Part shown: positions 36,163 through 44,160 of the stretch, one piece after another
Position numbering within the stretch: position 1 is the first letter of the stretch
How the letters are laid out: the number at the start of each line of letters is the position of its first letter
NCBI RefSeq assembly: GCF_030814715.1
Contig: NZ_JAUSVO010000001.1
Span: 558,001-622,000 of the forward strand
DNA length: 64,000 nt
Source: Kaistia dalseonensis
Lineage (GTDB): Bacteria; Pseudomonadota; Alphaproteobacteria; Rhizobiales; Kaistiaceae
Direction of reading: 5' to 3'
Made by a program: the position numbers and the translations under genes
Notes under the pieces: model-generated
The model's input: the letters and a program-made list of their open reading frames with translations, nothing else
Database searches by the model: none
What the model was told of the DNA's origin: nothing

Positions 36163-37107
36163 ATGCGCCATCTTCGCTTCGTACCCGACAACACCAAGAT
36201 CCCGTTCATGCGCATGCGGCGCTGGACGTTCCCGATCGCGGCGTTCCTCTCCATCATGTCGATCGTGCTGTTCATCGCGATCGGCCCGAATTACGGCATC
36301 GACTTCCTCGGCGGCACGGTCATCGAGATCCAGACCAAGGATGCCGAGCCGGATCTGGGCAAGCTCCGCTCGACGCTGGGTGGCCTCGGCCTCGGCGACG
36401 TGCAGGTGCAGACGATCGGCGCCGCCAATGACGTGCTGATCCGCATGGGCCAGCAGGCCGGCGGCGAGGTGGCGCAGCAGGAGGCGATCGGCAAGATCCG
36501 CACCGCGCTCACCGATCAGGCGGAGTTCCGCCGGATCGACATTGTCGGCCCGCGTGTCTCGGGCGAACTCGCCTATAATGGCGCGCTCGCCATGATCGTG
36601 ACCTTCGCGGCCATCGCGGTCTATGTCTGGTTCCGCTTCGAATGGCAGTTCGCGGCCGGCAGTATCATCTCGGCCGCCAACGTGGTCGTGATGACGTTCG
36701 GCTTCTATGTCGTGACGCAGCACGAGTTCAATCTGACCTCGCTCGCTGCGATCCTGACGACGGTCGGCTATTCGCTGAACGACACCGTCGTGGTCTATGA
36801 CCGAATTCGCGAAACGCTGCGAAAATACAAGAAGATCCCGCTTGGCGACCTGATCGACCGCGCCATCAACGACATGCTCGGCCGAACCGTCATCACCACG
36901 ATGACGACCCTGATCGCGCTGCTCTCGCTCTATTTCTTCGGCGGCGAGGTCATCCAGGCCTTCACGCTCGCCATGATCTTCGGCGTGATCGCGGCGATTT
37001 TCTCCTCGATCTGCGTCGCGGCACCAATCCTGATCTATTTCGGCCTTCGTCAGGATACGATGACGAAGAAGCAGGACGCGGACGCGGAAGCGGCCGGGAA
37101 GGCATAG
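36163..37107 (+). CDS. secF: Protein translocase subunit SecF
   Basis: Partner of SecD. The 314-residue protein begins MRHLRFVPDNTKIPFMRMRR; its first membrane helix is followed by the conserved GIDFLGGTVIEIQ near 46-58, and the C-terminal block contains GYSLNDTVVVYDRIRE near 204-219. The frame is open from within secD, but the ATG at 36163 is chosen for its family match and its position just after the secD stop. The DUF498 gene starts 6 bp later, so it is very probably part of the same transcript. Confidence 0.96.
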   Translation: MRHLRFVPDNTKIPFMRMRRWTFPIAAFLSIMSIVLFIAIGPNYGIDFLGGTVIEIQTKDAEPDLGKLRSTLGGLGLGDVQVQTIGAANDVLIRMGQQAGGEVAQQEAIGKIRTALTDQAEFRRIDIVGPRVSGELAYNGALAMIVTFAAIAVYVWFRFEWQFAAGSIISAANVVVMTFGFYVVTQHEFNLTSLAAILTTVGYSLNDTVVVYDRIRETLRKYKKIPLGDLIDRAINDMLGRTVITTMTTLIALLSLYFFGGEVIQAFTLAMIFGVIAAIFSSICVAAPILIYFGLRQDTMTKKQDADAEAAGKA

Positions 37108-37113
37108 GCGGAT

Positions 37114-37515
37114 ATGGCGCTGTTCTCGCGGCCGCCTGTCGAGGTTCGTGACCAGCACAATCCGCTGCAGGCCCCGGTCGACGCCTATGGTGAGGGCACC
37201 TTCAGCTTTGCCGGCATGTCGCATGCCGGCTCGCTGCTTTCGGTGCCGAGCGGCATCTATGGCTGGCCGCTCGCGAGTGTCGCCGATATCGACGAACAGA
37301 CGCTGGCGCGTGTCTTCGCCGAAGCCGACAAGATCGACGTGCTCGTCATTGGCTGTGGCCGCGACATCGGGGTCATACCGGCCGCGCTGCGCCAGGCGCT
37401 GCGCGAGCAGGGCATCGGCGTCGAGGTCATGGGCACCGGCCCGGCGATCAGGACCTACAACATCCTGCTTTCCGAGGCCCGCCCCGTGGCGGCCGCGCTG
37501 ATCGCGTTCTCCTAG
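37114..37515 (+). CDS. Mth938-like (DUF498) protein, homologue of complex I assembly factor NDUFAF3
   Basis: A 133-residue protein of the Mth938/DUF498 fold, with the core VLVIGCGRDIGVIPAALRQALREQG near 75-99 (split by the strand-loop-helix turn) and GTGPAIRTYNILLSEARPVAAALI at the end. Human NDUFAF3 belongs to this family and is needed for assembly of respiratory complex I; the bacterial role is not established. It starts 6 bp after secF and is followed by an NDUFAF6-like gene, so two complex I assembly homologues ride behind the SecDF membrane-insertion machinery. The functional link is an inference from context. Confidence 0.85.
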   Translation: MALFSRPPVEVRDQHNPLQAPVDAYGEGTFSFAGMSHAGSLLSVPSGIYGWPLASVADIDEQTLARVFAEADKIDVLVIGCGRDIGVIPAALRQALREQGIGVEVMGTGPAIRTYNILLSEARPVAAALIAFS

Positions 37516-37621
37516 ATCGCCCCGCGCGCTGGCCGACTTCGGCTGGCTGCGTCAAGAGAAGTGAAGAGGGCGCTCATCGTCATGACGACCGATGCAACGT
37601 CCTGAAGCCGAGGCTCGTCCC

Positions 37622-38464
37622 ATGGATGTGTTTGCCTTCTGCGCCGACGAGGTTCGCGCCCATGATGCGGATCGGTTCTGGGCCGATCTGTTCGCGCCTG
37701 AGGAGAAGCGGCGCTATCTCTTCGCCCTCCATGCCTTCAACCTCGAAATATCGCGCGTCCGCGAACTGGTCAGCGAGCCGATGCCGGGCGAAATTCGCCT
37801 GCAATGGTGGCGCGACGTGGTCGCCGGGCAGGGCAGTGGCGAGATAGCCGGTCATCCGGTCGCAGCGGCGCTGCTGGAGACGATCGGCCTCAACCATCTG
37901 CCGCGCGCCGCCTTCGACAATCTGATCGCGGCGCGCATCTTCGATCTCTACAACGACCCGATGCCCAGTCTTGGCGATCTCGAAGGCTATGCCGGGGAAA
38001 CCAGTTCGGCGCTGATCCAGTGCGGCGCGGTAATCCTGGCCGGCGGTCGCGATCCGGGCACCGCCGATGCCGCCGGCCATGCCGGCGTGGCCCAGGCGCT
38101 CGCCGCACTGATGCGGGCGCTGCCCTTCCACGCCAGGCGACAGCAGCTCTATCTGCCGGCCGACCTGATGGCGAAGCATGGCGTGCTGGCCGACGATATC
38201 TTCAGCGGCCGCACCACGCCCGAACTGCTGCGGCTGCTCACCGAACTGCGCCAGATTGCGCGCCGTCATCTGGATATTGCGCGCCGCCTGCTCGCCGAAG
38301 CCGACCCGGCTCTGCTACCCGCCTTCCTGCCGGTCGCGCTCGTCGAGCCGCTGCTGAAACAGATGGACCGCCGCGACTACGACCCGTTCCGCACCGTGCT
38401 CGACCGGCCGCAATGGCGCACGCAATGGACCCTCTGGCGCGCAGCCCGGCGCGGCAAGATCTGA
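37622..38464 (+). CDS. Squalene/phytoene-synthase-fold protein, NDUFAF6-like
   Basis: A 280-residue protein with the squalene/phytoene synthase fold but without the two Asp-rich DxxxD motifs that bind diphosphate substrates. The corresponding regions read FALHAFNLEISRVRELVSE (about 38-56) then RLQWWRD (59-65), and ARRQQLYLPADLMAKHGV (about 171-188). From memory these closely parallel human NDUFAF6, a complex I assembly factor of the same fold. I therefore predict an assembly factor, not a terpenoid enzyme. An automatic annotation would probably call it phytoene synthase. ATG at 37622 is preferred over 37592. It lies behind secF and the DUF498 gene. Confidence 0.85.
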   Translation: MDVFAFCADEVRAHDADRFWADLFAPEEKRRYLFALHAFNLEISRVRELVSEPMPGEIRLQWWRDVVAGQGSGEIAGHPVAAALLETIGLNHLPRAAFDNLIAARIFDLYNDPMPSLGDLEGYAGETSSALIQCGAVILAGGRDPGTADAAGHAGVAQALAALMRALPFHARRQQLYLPADLMAKHGVLADDIFSGRTTPELLRLLTELRQIARRHLDIARRLLAEADPALLPAFLPVALVEPLLKQMDRRDYDPFRTVLDRPQWRTQWTLWRAARRGKI

Positions 38465-38488
38465 ACTTCCGACATAGACGCCAAGCCT

Positions 38489-38614
38489 ACCCTCTCTCCC
38501 GCGCAGCGGGGGAGAGCTGGAGAGGGGGGCGGGTCGGGTGAGCGCAGCCCGTCGAGAGTCTTGCCTGCAAGCCCCCTCCCGGCCTCCCCCGCAAGCGGGA
38601 GAGGGGAAGGGCGG
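38489..38614. repeat. Single copy of the composite palindromic repeat, inverse orientation
   Basis: CTCTCTCCCGCGCAGCGGGGGAG at one end and CCCGCAAGCGGGAGAGGGG at the other flank a variable linker. Read on the minus strand, this matches the core of the unit repeated at 27190-28101. It sits between two convergent genes, where it could serve as a terminator. The quoted ends are each a palindromic module. Confidence 0.8.
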
Positions 38615-38669
38615 CCCGCACACGCCGAGATTCCTGCGGACGCCAAGCCCCTTGCGGAAACGCTGCTTC

Positions 38670-40424
38670 CTATGCCGCCCCGTGCGTCAGCACGTCGATA
38701 GTGTGCGCGTGGCGGACGGCGCCGCGGGCGGCGTCGTTCTGGTTGAAGATTTCCAGCGTCTCGGTCTCGTCATCGGCGACCGGCGATAGCGCCTGGTCCA
38801 TATAGGCGCGGCGGTTCGGGTCGGCCTCGATCTTGCGGCGCGCCATGTTGAGCTTGAAGCCGAGGCCAAGCAGCCGCGCGGTCCGTGCGATGCTCGACCA
38901 GATCTCGCGCGGATAGAACAGCAGCGCCGGCTCGATCGGCAGGCCCGGGCGCCGGTCGAGCCTGTCCTTGAAACGCAGCACGCCGCCCTGCAGCGGATGG
39001 ACGCCCTCCAGCTCGACCGAGGTCGAGAACCAGAGCAGCAGCTTCAATATGCTGAAGGTCTTCACGCCGGTCGCCGCGGCGCGGCGCAGGACCGTCACCA
39101 TGTGCTCGGGCGTGTAATAGAGCGACCACGCGTCGCGATAGATGCCCTCCCACTCCGTCTGGCTCATGCGTTCATGGGCGGTCACGGCATGTTCGAGATC
39201 GTATTTGTTGAGATCAGCATCCATGGGGACGCCCTTGCGGAAGAGGGTCTGGTGATCCTCCGAGCCGGGCAGGGGCGTCAGGAAGAAGAATTCGAGGATA
39301 TCGAGCGGCAATTCGCGCTGGATGATGCCGATGTCGCGCCGGATCGTCTCGGGCGTGTCGCTCGGGAAGCCGAGGATATAGCCAGCATAGGTGATGATGC
39401 CCTGGTGCTTCCAGGCGAGCAGCATGCGGCGATATTCGGTGATCTTGTTCTGCCGCTTCTTCGCCGCCATCAGGTTGTCGGGATTGATGTTCTCGAGCCC
39501 GATGAAGACGCGCGACACGCCGGCGCGGCGGCATTTCTCGATGAAGTTCGGGATCTTGTGGCAGAGCGTGTCGACCTGGATCATCAGGCCGATCTTCAGC
39601 CCCTCGCGCTCGCGCAGCGCGATGATCCGGTCGAGGATGATCTCCCAGTCCTTGTTGCGGGCGAAATTGTCGTCGGTGATGAAGTAGTTGTGGATGCCTT
39701 CCCTCAGATTGTCGCGGATCAGCTTCTCGACATCGTCGGGCGAACGGCGGCGCGACTTGCGGCCCTGGACATTGATGATGGTGCAGAAGGAGCACTGGAA
39801 CGGGCAGCCGCGGCCGGCGTCGAAGCTCGCATTGCCGCCTAGCGTGCGCGAAACATAGCTCGCCGGCAGATAGGGCGGCGGCGTGCCCTCGACGCTCGGC
39901 AGGTCGGCCATGTGGTTGTAGAGCGGATGCAGCGTTCCCGCTGCCGCATCGATCAGAACCTGGTCGAGCCGGCCCTCCGCCTCGCCGGCAAAGAGCGATA
40001 CGCCGAGGTCGAGCGCGTCCTGCAGGTCGACATGAAGGTCGGGCAGCATGGCGAGGCAGCCCGAGACATGGAAGCCGCCGATCGCGACGGGAATGCCGGC
40101 GGCGCGCAGCGGACGGGCGAGGTCGAGCGCGCGCGGATACTGGTTGGACTGGACACCGATCAGGCCGACAAGCCCGAAATTGCCGTTGTCGCGGAAGCTC
40201 TTGATGATGCCGCCGAGATCGACGCGGGTGTTGGTCTCGTCGATCGCGCTGATGGCGATGGTCGTGTCGGGGCCGAGTATCTTGCGCGCTTCACAGTCGA
40301 CCGCGAGGCCGAAAAGTGACGCCAAAGAATTCGATGGGATCATCGAGCGATACCATCGGATCACATACCCACGATCGTCATAATGCGACGGCTTGATCAG
40401 GACCAGATTGAAGGTCCGGCTCAC
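38670..40424 (-). CDS. B12-binding-type radical SAM protein, function unknown
   Basis: A 584-residue radical SAM enzyme. Residues 1-165 look like a Rossmann-type cobalamin-binding domain, with GGFHVSG at 116-122 but without a clear DxHxxG base-off motif. The radical SAM core starts with the cluster motif GCPFQCSFC (Cys207, Cys211, Cys214) and runs to about 420; an uncharacterised C-terminal region of about 160 residues follows. Members of this superfamily methylate unactivated carbons or build cofactors and lipids, but I cannot assign a substrate. The start is a GTG (no nearby ATG). It lies behind trmFO on the same strand, 156 bp away. Confidence 0.85.
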   Translation of the reverse strand: MSRTFNLVLIKPSHYDDRGYVIRWYRSMIPSNSLASLFGLAVDCEARKILGPDTTIAISAIDETNTRVDLGGIIKSFRDNGNFGLVGLIGVQSNQYPRALDLARPLRAAGIPVAIGGFHVSGCLAMLPDLHVDLQDALDLGVSLFAGEAEGRLDQVLIDAAAGTLHPLYNHMADLPSVEGTPPPYLPASYVSRTLGGNASFDAGRGCPFQCSFCTIINVQGRKSRRRSPDDVEKLIRDNLREGIHNYFITDDNFARNKDWEIILDRIIALREREGLKIGLMIQVDTLCHKIPNFIEKCRRAGVSRVFIGLENINPDNLMAAKKRQNKITEYRRMLLAWKHQGIITYAGYILGFPSDTPETIRRDIGIIQRELPLDILEFFFLTPLPGSEDHQTLFRKGVPMDADLNKYDLEHAVTAHERMSQTEWEGIYRDAWSLYYTPEHMVTVLRRAAATGVKTFSILKLLLWFSTSVELEGVHPLQGGVLRFKDRLDRRPGLPIEPALLFYPREIWSSIARTARLLGLGFKLNMARRKIEADPNRRAYMDQALSPVADDETETLEIFNQNDAARGAVRHAHTIDVLTHGAA

Positions 40425-40580
40425 AACGACACCGATTCACGTGGGAGCAGCATTGCGCAACCCTCAGATCGGGCCGGCCGAATATCGGCGGGCTCGATCT
40501 GAGCTTACGAAATAGCTGGCCCGGCGGCAACCTGGTCTCGAACAGTTCGGAATATTGCGCGAGAAGCGTGCGTCCGACGC

Positions 40581-41987
40581 CTATTCGGCGGCCGCAAGCG
40601 TGGTCCCGTTCAGCCAGATCGCTGCGTCCGCTCGGGCACGGGCCGTCAGCGCGTGCTTCTTGGCCAGCGCCTTTTCCGGTCCGCGCAGGCGCTTGCCGGG
40701 AACCTTGGGGACCTCGACCGGCGGGAACAGCCCGAAATTGACGTTCATCGGCTGGAAGGAGCGCACGCCGCCCTCTTCGCCCGCTATGTGGCCGCCGGTG
40801 ATATGGCCGAGCAGCGCGCCGAAGGCGGTGGTGGCCGGGGGCAGGCTCGGCGCCTCGCCGAGGCGTTCGGCGGCGGCGAAGCGGCCCGCGAGCAGGCCGA
40901 TCGAGGCCGATTCGACATAGCCCTCGCAGCCCGTGATCTGGCCTGCGAAGCGCAGGCGCGGCATCGCCTTCAACCTAAGCGTCGGATCGAGCAGCTCCGG
41001 CGAATTCAGGAAGGTGTTGCGGTGCAGGCCGCCGAGCCGCGCGAATTGGGCGTTCTGCAGGCCCGGGATCATGCGCAGCACATCGGTCTGCGCGCCATAT
41101 TTCAGCTTCGTCTGGAAACCGACGATGTTGTAGAGCGTGCCGAGCGCATTATCCTGCCGGAGCTGGACGATCGCATAGGGCTTGACCAGCGGATCCTTCG
41201 GATTGGTGAGCCCCACGGGCTTCATCGGGCCGAAGCGCAGCGTCTCGCGGCCGCGCGAGGCCATGATCTCGATCGGCAGGCAGCCGTCGAAATAGGGCGT
41301 CGAGGCTTCCCATTCCTTGAAGTCGGTCTTGTCGCCGGCGAGGATCGCGTCGACGAAGGCGTTATATTCGGCCTCCGTCATCGGACAGTTGATGTAATCG
41401 GCGCCCGTGCCGCCCGGCCCGACCTTGTCGTAGCGCGACTGGAACCAGGCGATCTCCATGTCGATCGAATCGAAATAGACGATCGGGGCGATGGCATCGA
41501 AGAAGGCGAGGGAATCGACGCCGGTCAGGCCGCGAATGGCATCGGACAAGGCCGGCGAGGTGAGGGGACCGGTCGCGATGATGACGCTGTCCCAATCCTC
41601 GGGCGGCAGCGCATCGACCTCGCTCCGCTCGATCGTCACCAGCGGATGATCCTCGAGCGCGCTCGTGACGGCCTGCGAGAAGCCCTCGCGATCGACGGCG
41701 AGCGCGCCGCCGGCCGGCACCTGATGAGCATCGCCCGTGCGCATGATCAGCGAATCCGCCATGCGCATCTCGGCATGCAGCAGCCCGACGGCATTGGCGT
41801 CGGCATCATCCGAGCGGAAGGAGTTGGAGCAGACCAGTTCGGCGAGGCCGTCGGTCTTGTGGGCGTCGGTGCCGCGCACGGGGCGCATTTCATGCAGCAC
41901 GACGGGAATGCCGCGGCGGGCGATCTGCCAGGCTGCTTCAGAACCGGCGAGGCCGCCGCCGACGATATGGATGGGCTTGTGTGTCAT
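40581..41987 (-). CDS. trmFO: Folate-dependent tRNA (uracil-54-C5)-methyltransferase
   Basis: Makes ribothymidine at position 54 of tRNA using methylenetetrahydrofolate and FADH2. The 468-residue protein opens with the FAD-binding [18 protein letters not shown] at about 6-23, and has [20 protein letters not shown] near 43-62 with the Cys of the active site. [20 protein letters not shown] near 357-376 is also typical. The ATG at 41987 is used; the upstream frame has no family match. TrmFO is found mainly in Firmicutes and Alphaproteobacteria, which fits the host. Confidence 0.95.
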   Translation of the reverse strand: MTHKPIHIVGGGLAGSEAAWQIARRGIPVVLHEMRPVRGTDAHKTDGLAELVCSNSFRSDDADANAVGLLHAEMRMADSLIMRTGDAHQVPAGGALAVDREGFSQAVTSALEDHPLVTIERSEVDALPPEDWDSVIIATGPLTSPALSDAIRGLTGVDSLAFFDAIAPIVYFDSIDMEIAWFQSRYDKVGPGGTGADYINCPMTEAEYNAFVDAILAGDKTDFKEWEASTPYFDGCLPIEIMASRGRETLRFGPMKPVGLTNPKDPLVKPYAIVQLRQDNALGTLYNIVGFQTKLKYGAQTDVLRMIPGLQNAQFARLGGLHRNTFLNSPELLDPTLRLKAMPRLRFAGQITGCEGYVESASIGLLAGRFAAAERLGEAPSLPPATTAFGALLGHITGGHIAGEEGGVRSFQPMNVNFGLFPPVEVPKVPGKRLRGPEKALAKKHALTARARADAAIWLNGTTLAAAE

Positions 41988-42050
41988 GGCGCGGACATTA
42001 TGGCGCCGCGCGTGCGCCGACAACCCGGCGGACCGATGGGCAGGGCCCAA

Positions 42051-42090
42051 AATGAAAAACGCCCGTCGGGGAGGAGGTCGACGGGCGTTT
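42051..42090 (-). terminator. Rho-independent terminator of the DUF1127/hairpin RNA transcript
   Basis: On the minus strand a perfect 12 bp stem AAACGCCCGTCG/CGACGGGCGTTT (plus-strand 42057-42068 and 42079-42090) is followed by a run of five T. Its 10 nt loop is ACCTCCTCCC, so it doubles as the third anti-Shine-Dalgarno hairpin. Confidence 0.85.
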
Positions 42091-42161
42091 CTCTATGGAG
42101 GCGTTCAGCGAGGGAGGAGGTTCGCTTACCGCCATATCGCAGGGAACGAGGGAGGAGGTTC
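42057..42161 (-). ncRNA. Cuckoo/CcsR-like small RNA with three CCUCCUCCC hairpins
   Basis: Downstream of the DUF1127 stop, on the same strand, three hairpins each present CCTCCTCCC. Hairpin 1: GAAC/GTTC stem at 42144-42161. Hairpin 2: AGCGA/TCGCT stem at 42107-42126 with loop ACCTCCTCCC. Hairpin 3: 12 bp stem at 42057-42090 with the identical loop, followed by five T. The motif is complementary to the Shine-Dalgarno sequence. In Rhodobacter, CcsR (Cuckoo) RNAs with such loops are processed from the 3' part of a DUF1127 mRNA (ccaF1) and act in stress responses. Gene order, strand and motif all match; expression is not shown here. Confidence 0.82.
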
Positions 42162-42183
42162 GTGCCCCGACGAATTCTTGAAA

Positions 42184-42336
42184 TCAGTAACCGGCAGCCT
42201 GCCGGGCGACGCGATTGACGTCGGCGCGAACAATACCGAGATCGGTGAGCTCGCGGTTCGAAAGGCGCATCAACTCGCTATAGGTCTCACGATATTTGCG
42301 CCAGTTCTTGTATGAAGCATACAAATTCACGGCCAT
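42184..42336 (-). CDS. DUF1127 small RNA-associated protein (CcaF1-like)
   Basis: A 50-residue basic protein: MAVNLYASYKNWRKYRETYS at the N-terminus, then the DUF1127 core LMRLSNRELTDLGIVRADVN (about 22-41) and a short RVARQAAGY tail. Alphaproteobacterial DUF1127 proteins are tiny stress-linked proteins; the Rhodobacter member CcaF1 binds RNA and affects maturation of the small RNAs encoded behind it. The same linkage appears here: the first anti-Shine-Dalgarno hairpin starts 23 bp after the stop. The ATG at 42336 matches the family start; the longer open frame upstream does not. Confidence 0.9.
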   Translation of the reverse strand: MAVNLYASYKNWRKYRETYSELMRLSNRELTDLGIVRADVNRVARQAAGY

Positions 42337-42643
42337 GATCGTTTCCTTCATTCCTAAACCTTGGGCGAACCGAGGGTCTTTCGACCGGCGCCCTTTGTTG
42401 ATTGGAATGTATGGAAAATGATCGAAGTTGAGCACTCCGAAAAATCGCATGGCTGGCCTGCGCATGATGCAGAGCAACATTGCGCTGCGTTACAATATTG
42501 CGTCGCAACATAAAAGAGCCTTCGACCCGCCTTGATCCCGCCGAAAAGAGCCATGCGACGCCCTTTCGCCGTGGAAGCCGGGCCGCGCCCTGTTTCGCGT
42601 CACGGCCGAATGCTTCAGGATGCCGGCCCATTCGGAGAAAGAC
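42337..42643. other. 307 bp divergent intergenic region
   Basis: Holds the promoters of the DUF1127 gene (minus) and the periplasmic protein gene (plus), but I cannot place either with confidence. The central part (about 42390-42520) is notably A/T-rich for this genome. Two GCAACAT copies at 42474-42480 and 42505-42511 flank TTGCGCTGCG and TTGCGTCGCAA. No RpoH- or EcfG-type promoter was clear by eye. No coding sequence is supported. Confidence 0.5.
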
Positions 42644-43231
42644 ATGCATCTGAGGATATTGCTCGGCGTCGCGATGATCGCCCTTGCCACCGCCGCGCCG
42701 GTTTCCGCCTCGGCCGAGACGATCGCCCCGGCCAAGATCCGCTATTGCCACGGTTTCGGCTGCAAGATGCGCTCGCCCGTCGTCTTTTCGTCCGGCGATA
42801 TGGTGCAGTTGAAGCGGATCCTGGCGGCGGGGCGCAAGAGCCCCGAGGCCGAGCGCGCCGCGATTTCCAAGGCCGACCAGTGGTATGAGCGCAAGGCCGG
42901 CGCCCAGACCGGCACGTCGAATGACGGCGCCAAGGACGTCTACACCCTGTTCACGCCGCTCTCCGAGATCGACTGCGTCGACGAGACCGAGAATACGACG
43001 ACGCTGCTGCAACTGATCGATGCGCGCGGCTGGCTCGTCCATCACCGGGCCGGGCGGCCGGCCAATCGCGGCTTCCTGATCGATGGCCGCTATCCGCACA
43101 ACACGGCGACGATCGTCGAGATCAAGTCGGGCCGTGCCTGGGTCGTGGATAGCTGGGTCCGCGCCAATGCCGAGCCGCCGGACATCATGCCGCTCTCCGA
43201 ATGGAAGAAGCGCGGCGGCCGGGCGGACTGA
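42644..43231 (+). CDS. Secreted protein with a probable transglutaminase/papain-like fold
   Basis: A 195-residue exported protein. A signal peptide (residues 1-24, ending SASA) is followed by a Cys-bearing segment (YCHGFGCKM, Cys35 and Cys40). The sequence then shows a possible Cys-His-Asp triad in the order expected of bacterial transglutaminase-like proteases: Cys111 in EIDCVDETENT, His152 in PHNTATIVEI and Asp169 in WVVDSWV. I recognise no named family with certainty, so this is a fold-level prediction. The ATG at 42644 is preceded by GGAGAAA. It is divergent from the DUF1127 gene and convergent with the DUF2189 gene. Confidence 0.75.
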   Translation: MHLRILLGVAMIALATAAPVSASAETIAPAKIRYCHGFGCKMRSPVVFSSGDMVQLKRILAAGRKSPEAERAAISKADQWYERKAGAQTGTSNDGAKDVYTLFTPLSEIDCVDETENTTTLLQLIDARGWLVHHRAGRPANRGFLIDGRYPHNTATIVEIKSGRAWVVDSWVRANAEPPDIMPLSEWKKRGGRAD

Positions 43232-43237
43232 GCGGCC

Positions 43238-44029
43238 TCAGACCACGACCTTGCGATAGAGATGCCATGTCGCGTGGCCGAGCACTGGCATGACGATCGC
43301 GAGTCCGAGGAAGAACGGGATCGATCCGAGCACGAGCGAGGTCGCGACGATCAGGCCCCAGAGCGCCATGGGCCCGGGATTGGCGGCGACCGCGCGGATC
43401 GACGTCAGCACCGCCACGCCGGCGCCCACGTCGCGATCGAGCAGCAGCGGGAATGATACGACGCTGACCGTCAGGACGAAGAGCGCGAACAGGAAGCCGA
43501 CAAGGTTGCCCACGAGGATCATCCAGCGACCCTGCGGCGTGCCGAAGACGCGGCCGAGGAAATCGGGGATCGAGGCGGCCGGCGCGTAGCCGAAGGCGGC
43601 GACATAGATCGATTGCGCAACGGCGATCCAGCACAGGAACACCACCATCAGGATCAGGCCGAGCGCAAGGATCGCGCCGAAGGACGGCGAATGCCGGATC
43701 GCCAGCGCATGATAGGCGGCCGTATCGAGGCCACGCTCACGCCGCCGCGACAGCTCGTAGAGGCCGAGCGCAGCCAAGGGGCCGATCAGCGCGAAACCCG
43801 CCATCAGCGGAAAGAGCAACGGCAGGATTTCCGCGCCATAGACCAGGCGGCCGAGCAGCAGGCCGACGACCGGATAGATCAGGACCAGAAACACCGCATG
43901 GCTCGGCATGGCTGAGAAATCCTCCCAGCCCTCGCGAAGCGCGGCGGCAAGATCACCGTCGTCGATGCGGCGCACGGCTGGCGCCGGACGCGCCGCGTCT
44001 GAACCGGTAATGACATTGGACAGCGCCAT
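43238..44029 (-). CDS. DUF2189 membrane protein
   Basis: A 263-residue polytopic protein of the DUF2189 family. After a polar N-terminus with the characteristic VRRIDDGDLAAALREGWEDF (about 19-38), six or so hydrophobic helices follow, with the RERGLDTAAYHAL loop near 99-111. Function of the family is unknown. The ATG at 44029 (MALSNVITG) is used in place of the longer frame. It ends 7 bp from the convergent secreted-protein gene. Confidence 0.83.
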   Translation of the reverse strand: MALSNVITGSDAARPAPAVRRIDDGDLAAALREGWEDFSAMPSHAVFLVLIYPVVGLLLGRLVYGAEILPLLFPLMAGFALIGPLAALGLYELSRRRERGLDTAAYHALAIRHSPSFGAILALGLILMVVFLCWIAVAQSIYVAAFGYAPAASIPDFLGRVFGTPQGRWMILVGNLVGFLFALFVLTVSVVSFPLLLDRDVGAGVAVLTSIRAVAANPGPMALWGLIVATSLVLGSIPFFLGLAIVMPVLGHATWHLYRKVVV

Positions 44030-44160
44030 GAGTGTCCTCCCTGAAACGCCGCATCCGGCGATCGGGGCGCGCATGGCCCATCAACATCGGCTGTTCGTCG
44101 GGGCCTCGGGCGCCGCAATGCCAATGGGTGGATCATATCAAATTGCGGCGCGGGAACGAA

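Noticed and set aside
37622-38464. Phytoene/squalene synthase (hopanoid or carotenoid pathway)
   Set aside because: Both DxxxD motifs are missing and no other terpenoid gene is nearby; the protein resembles NDUFAF6 instead.
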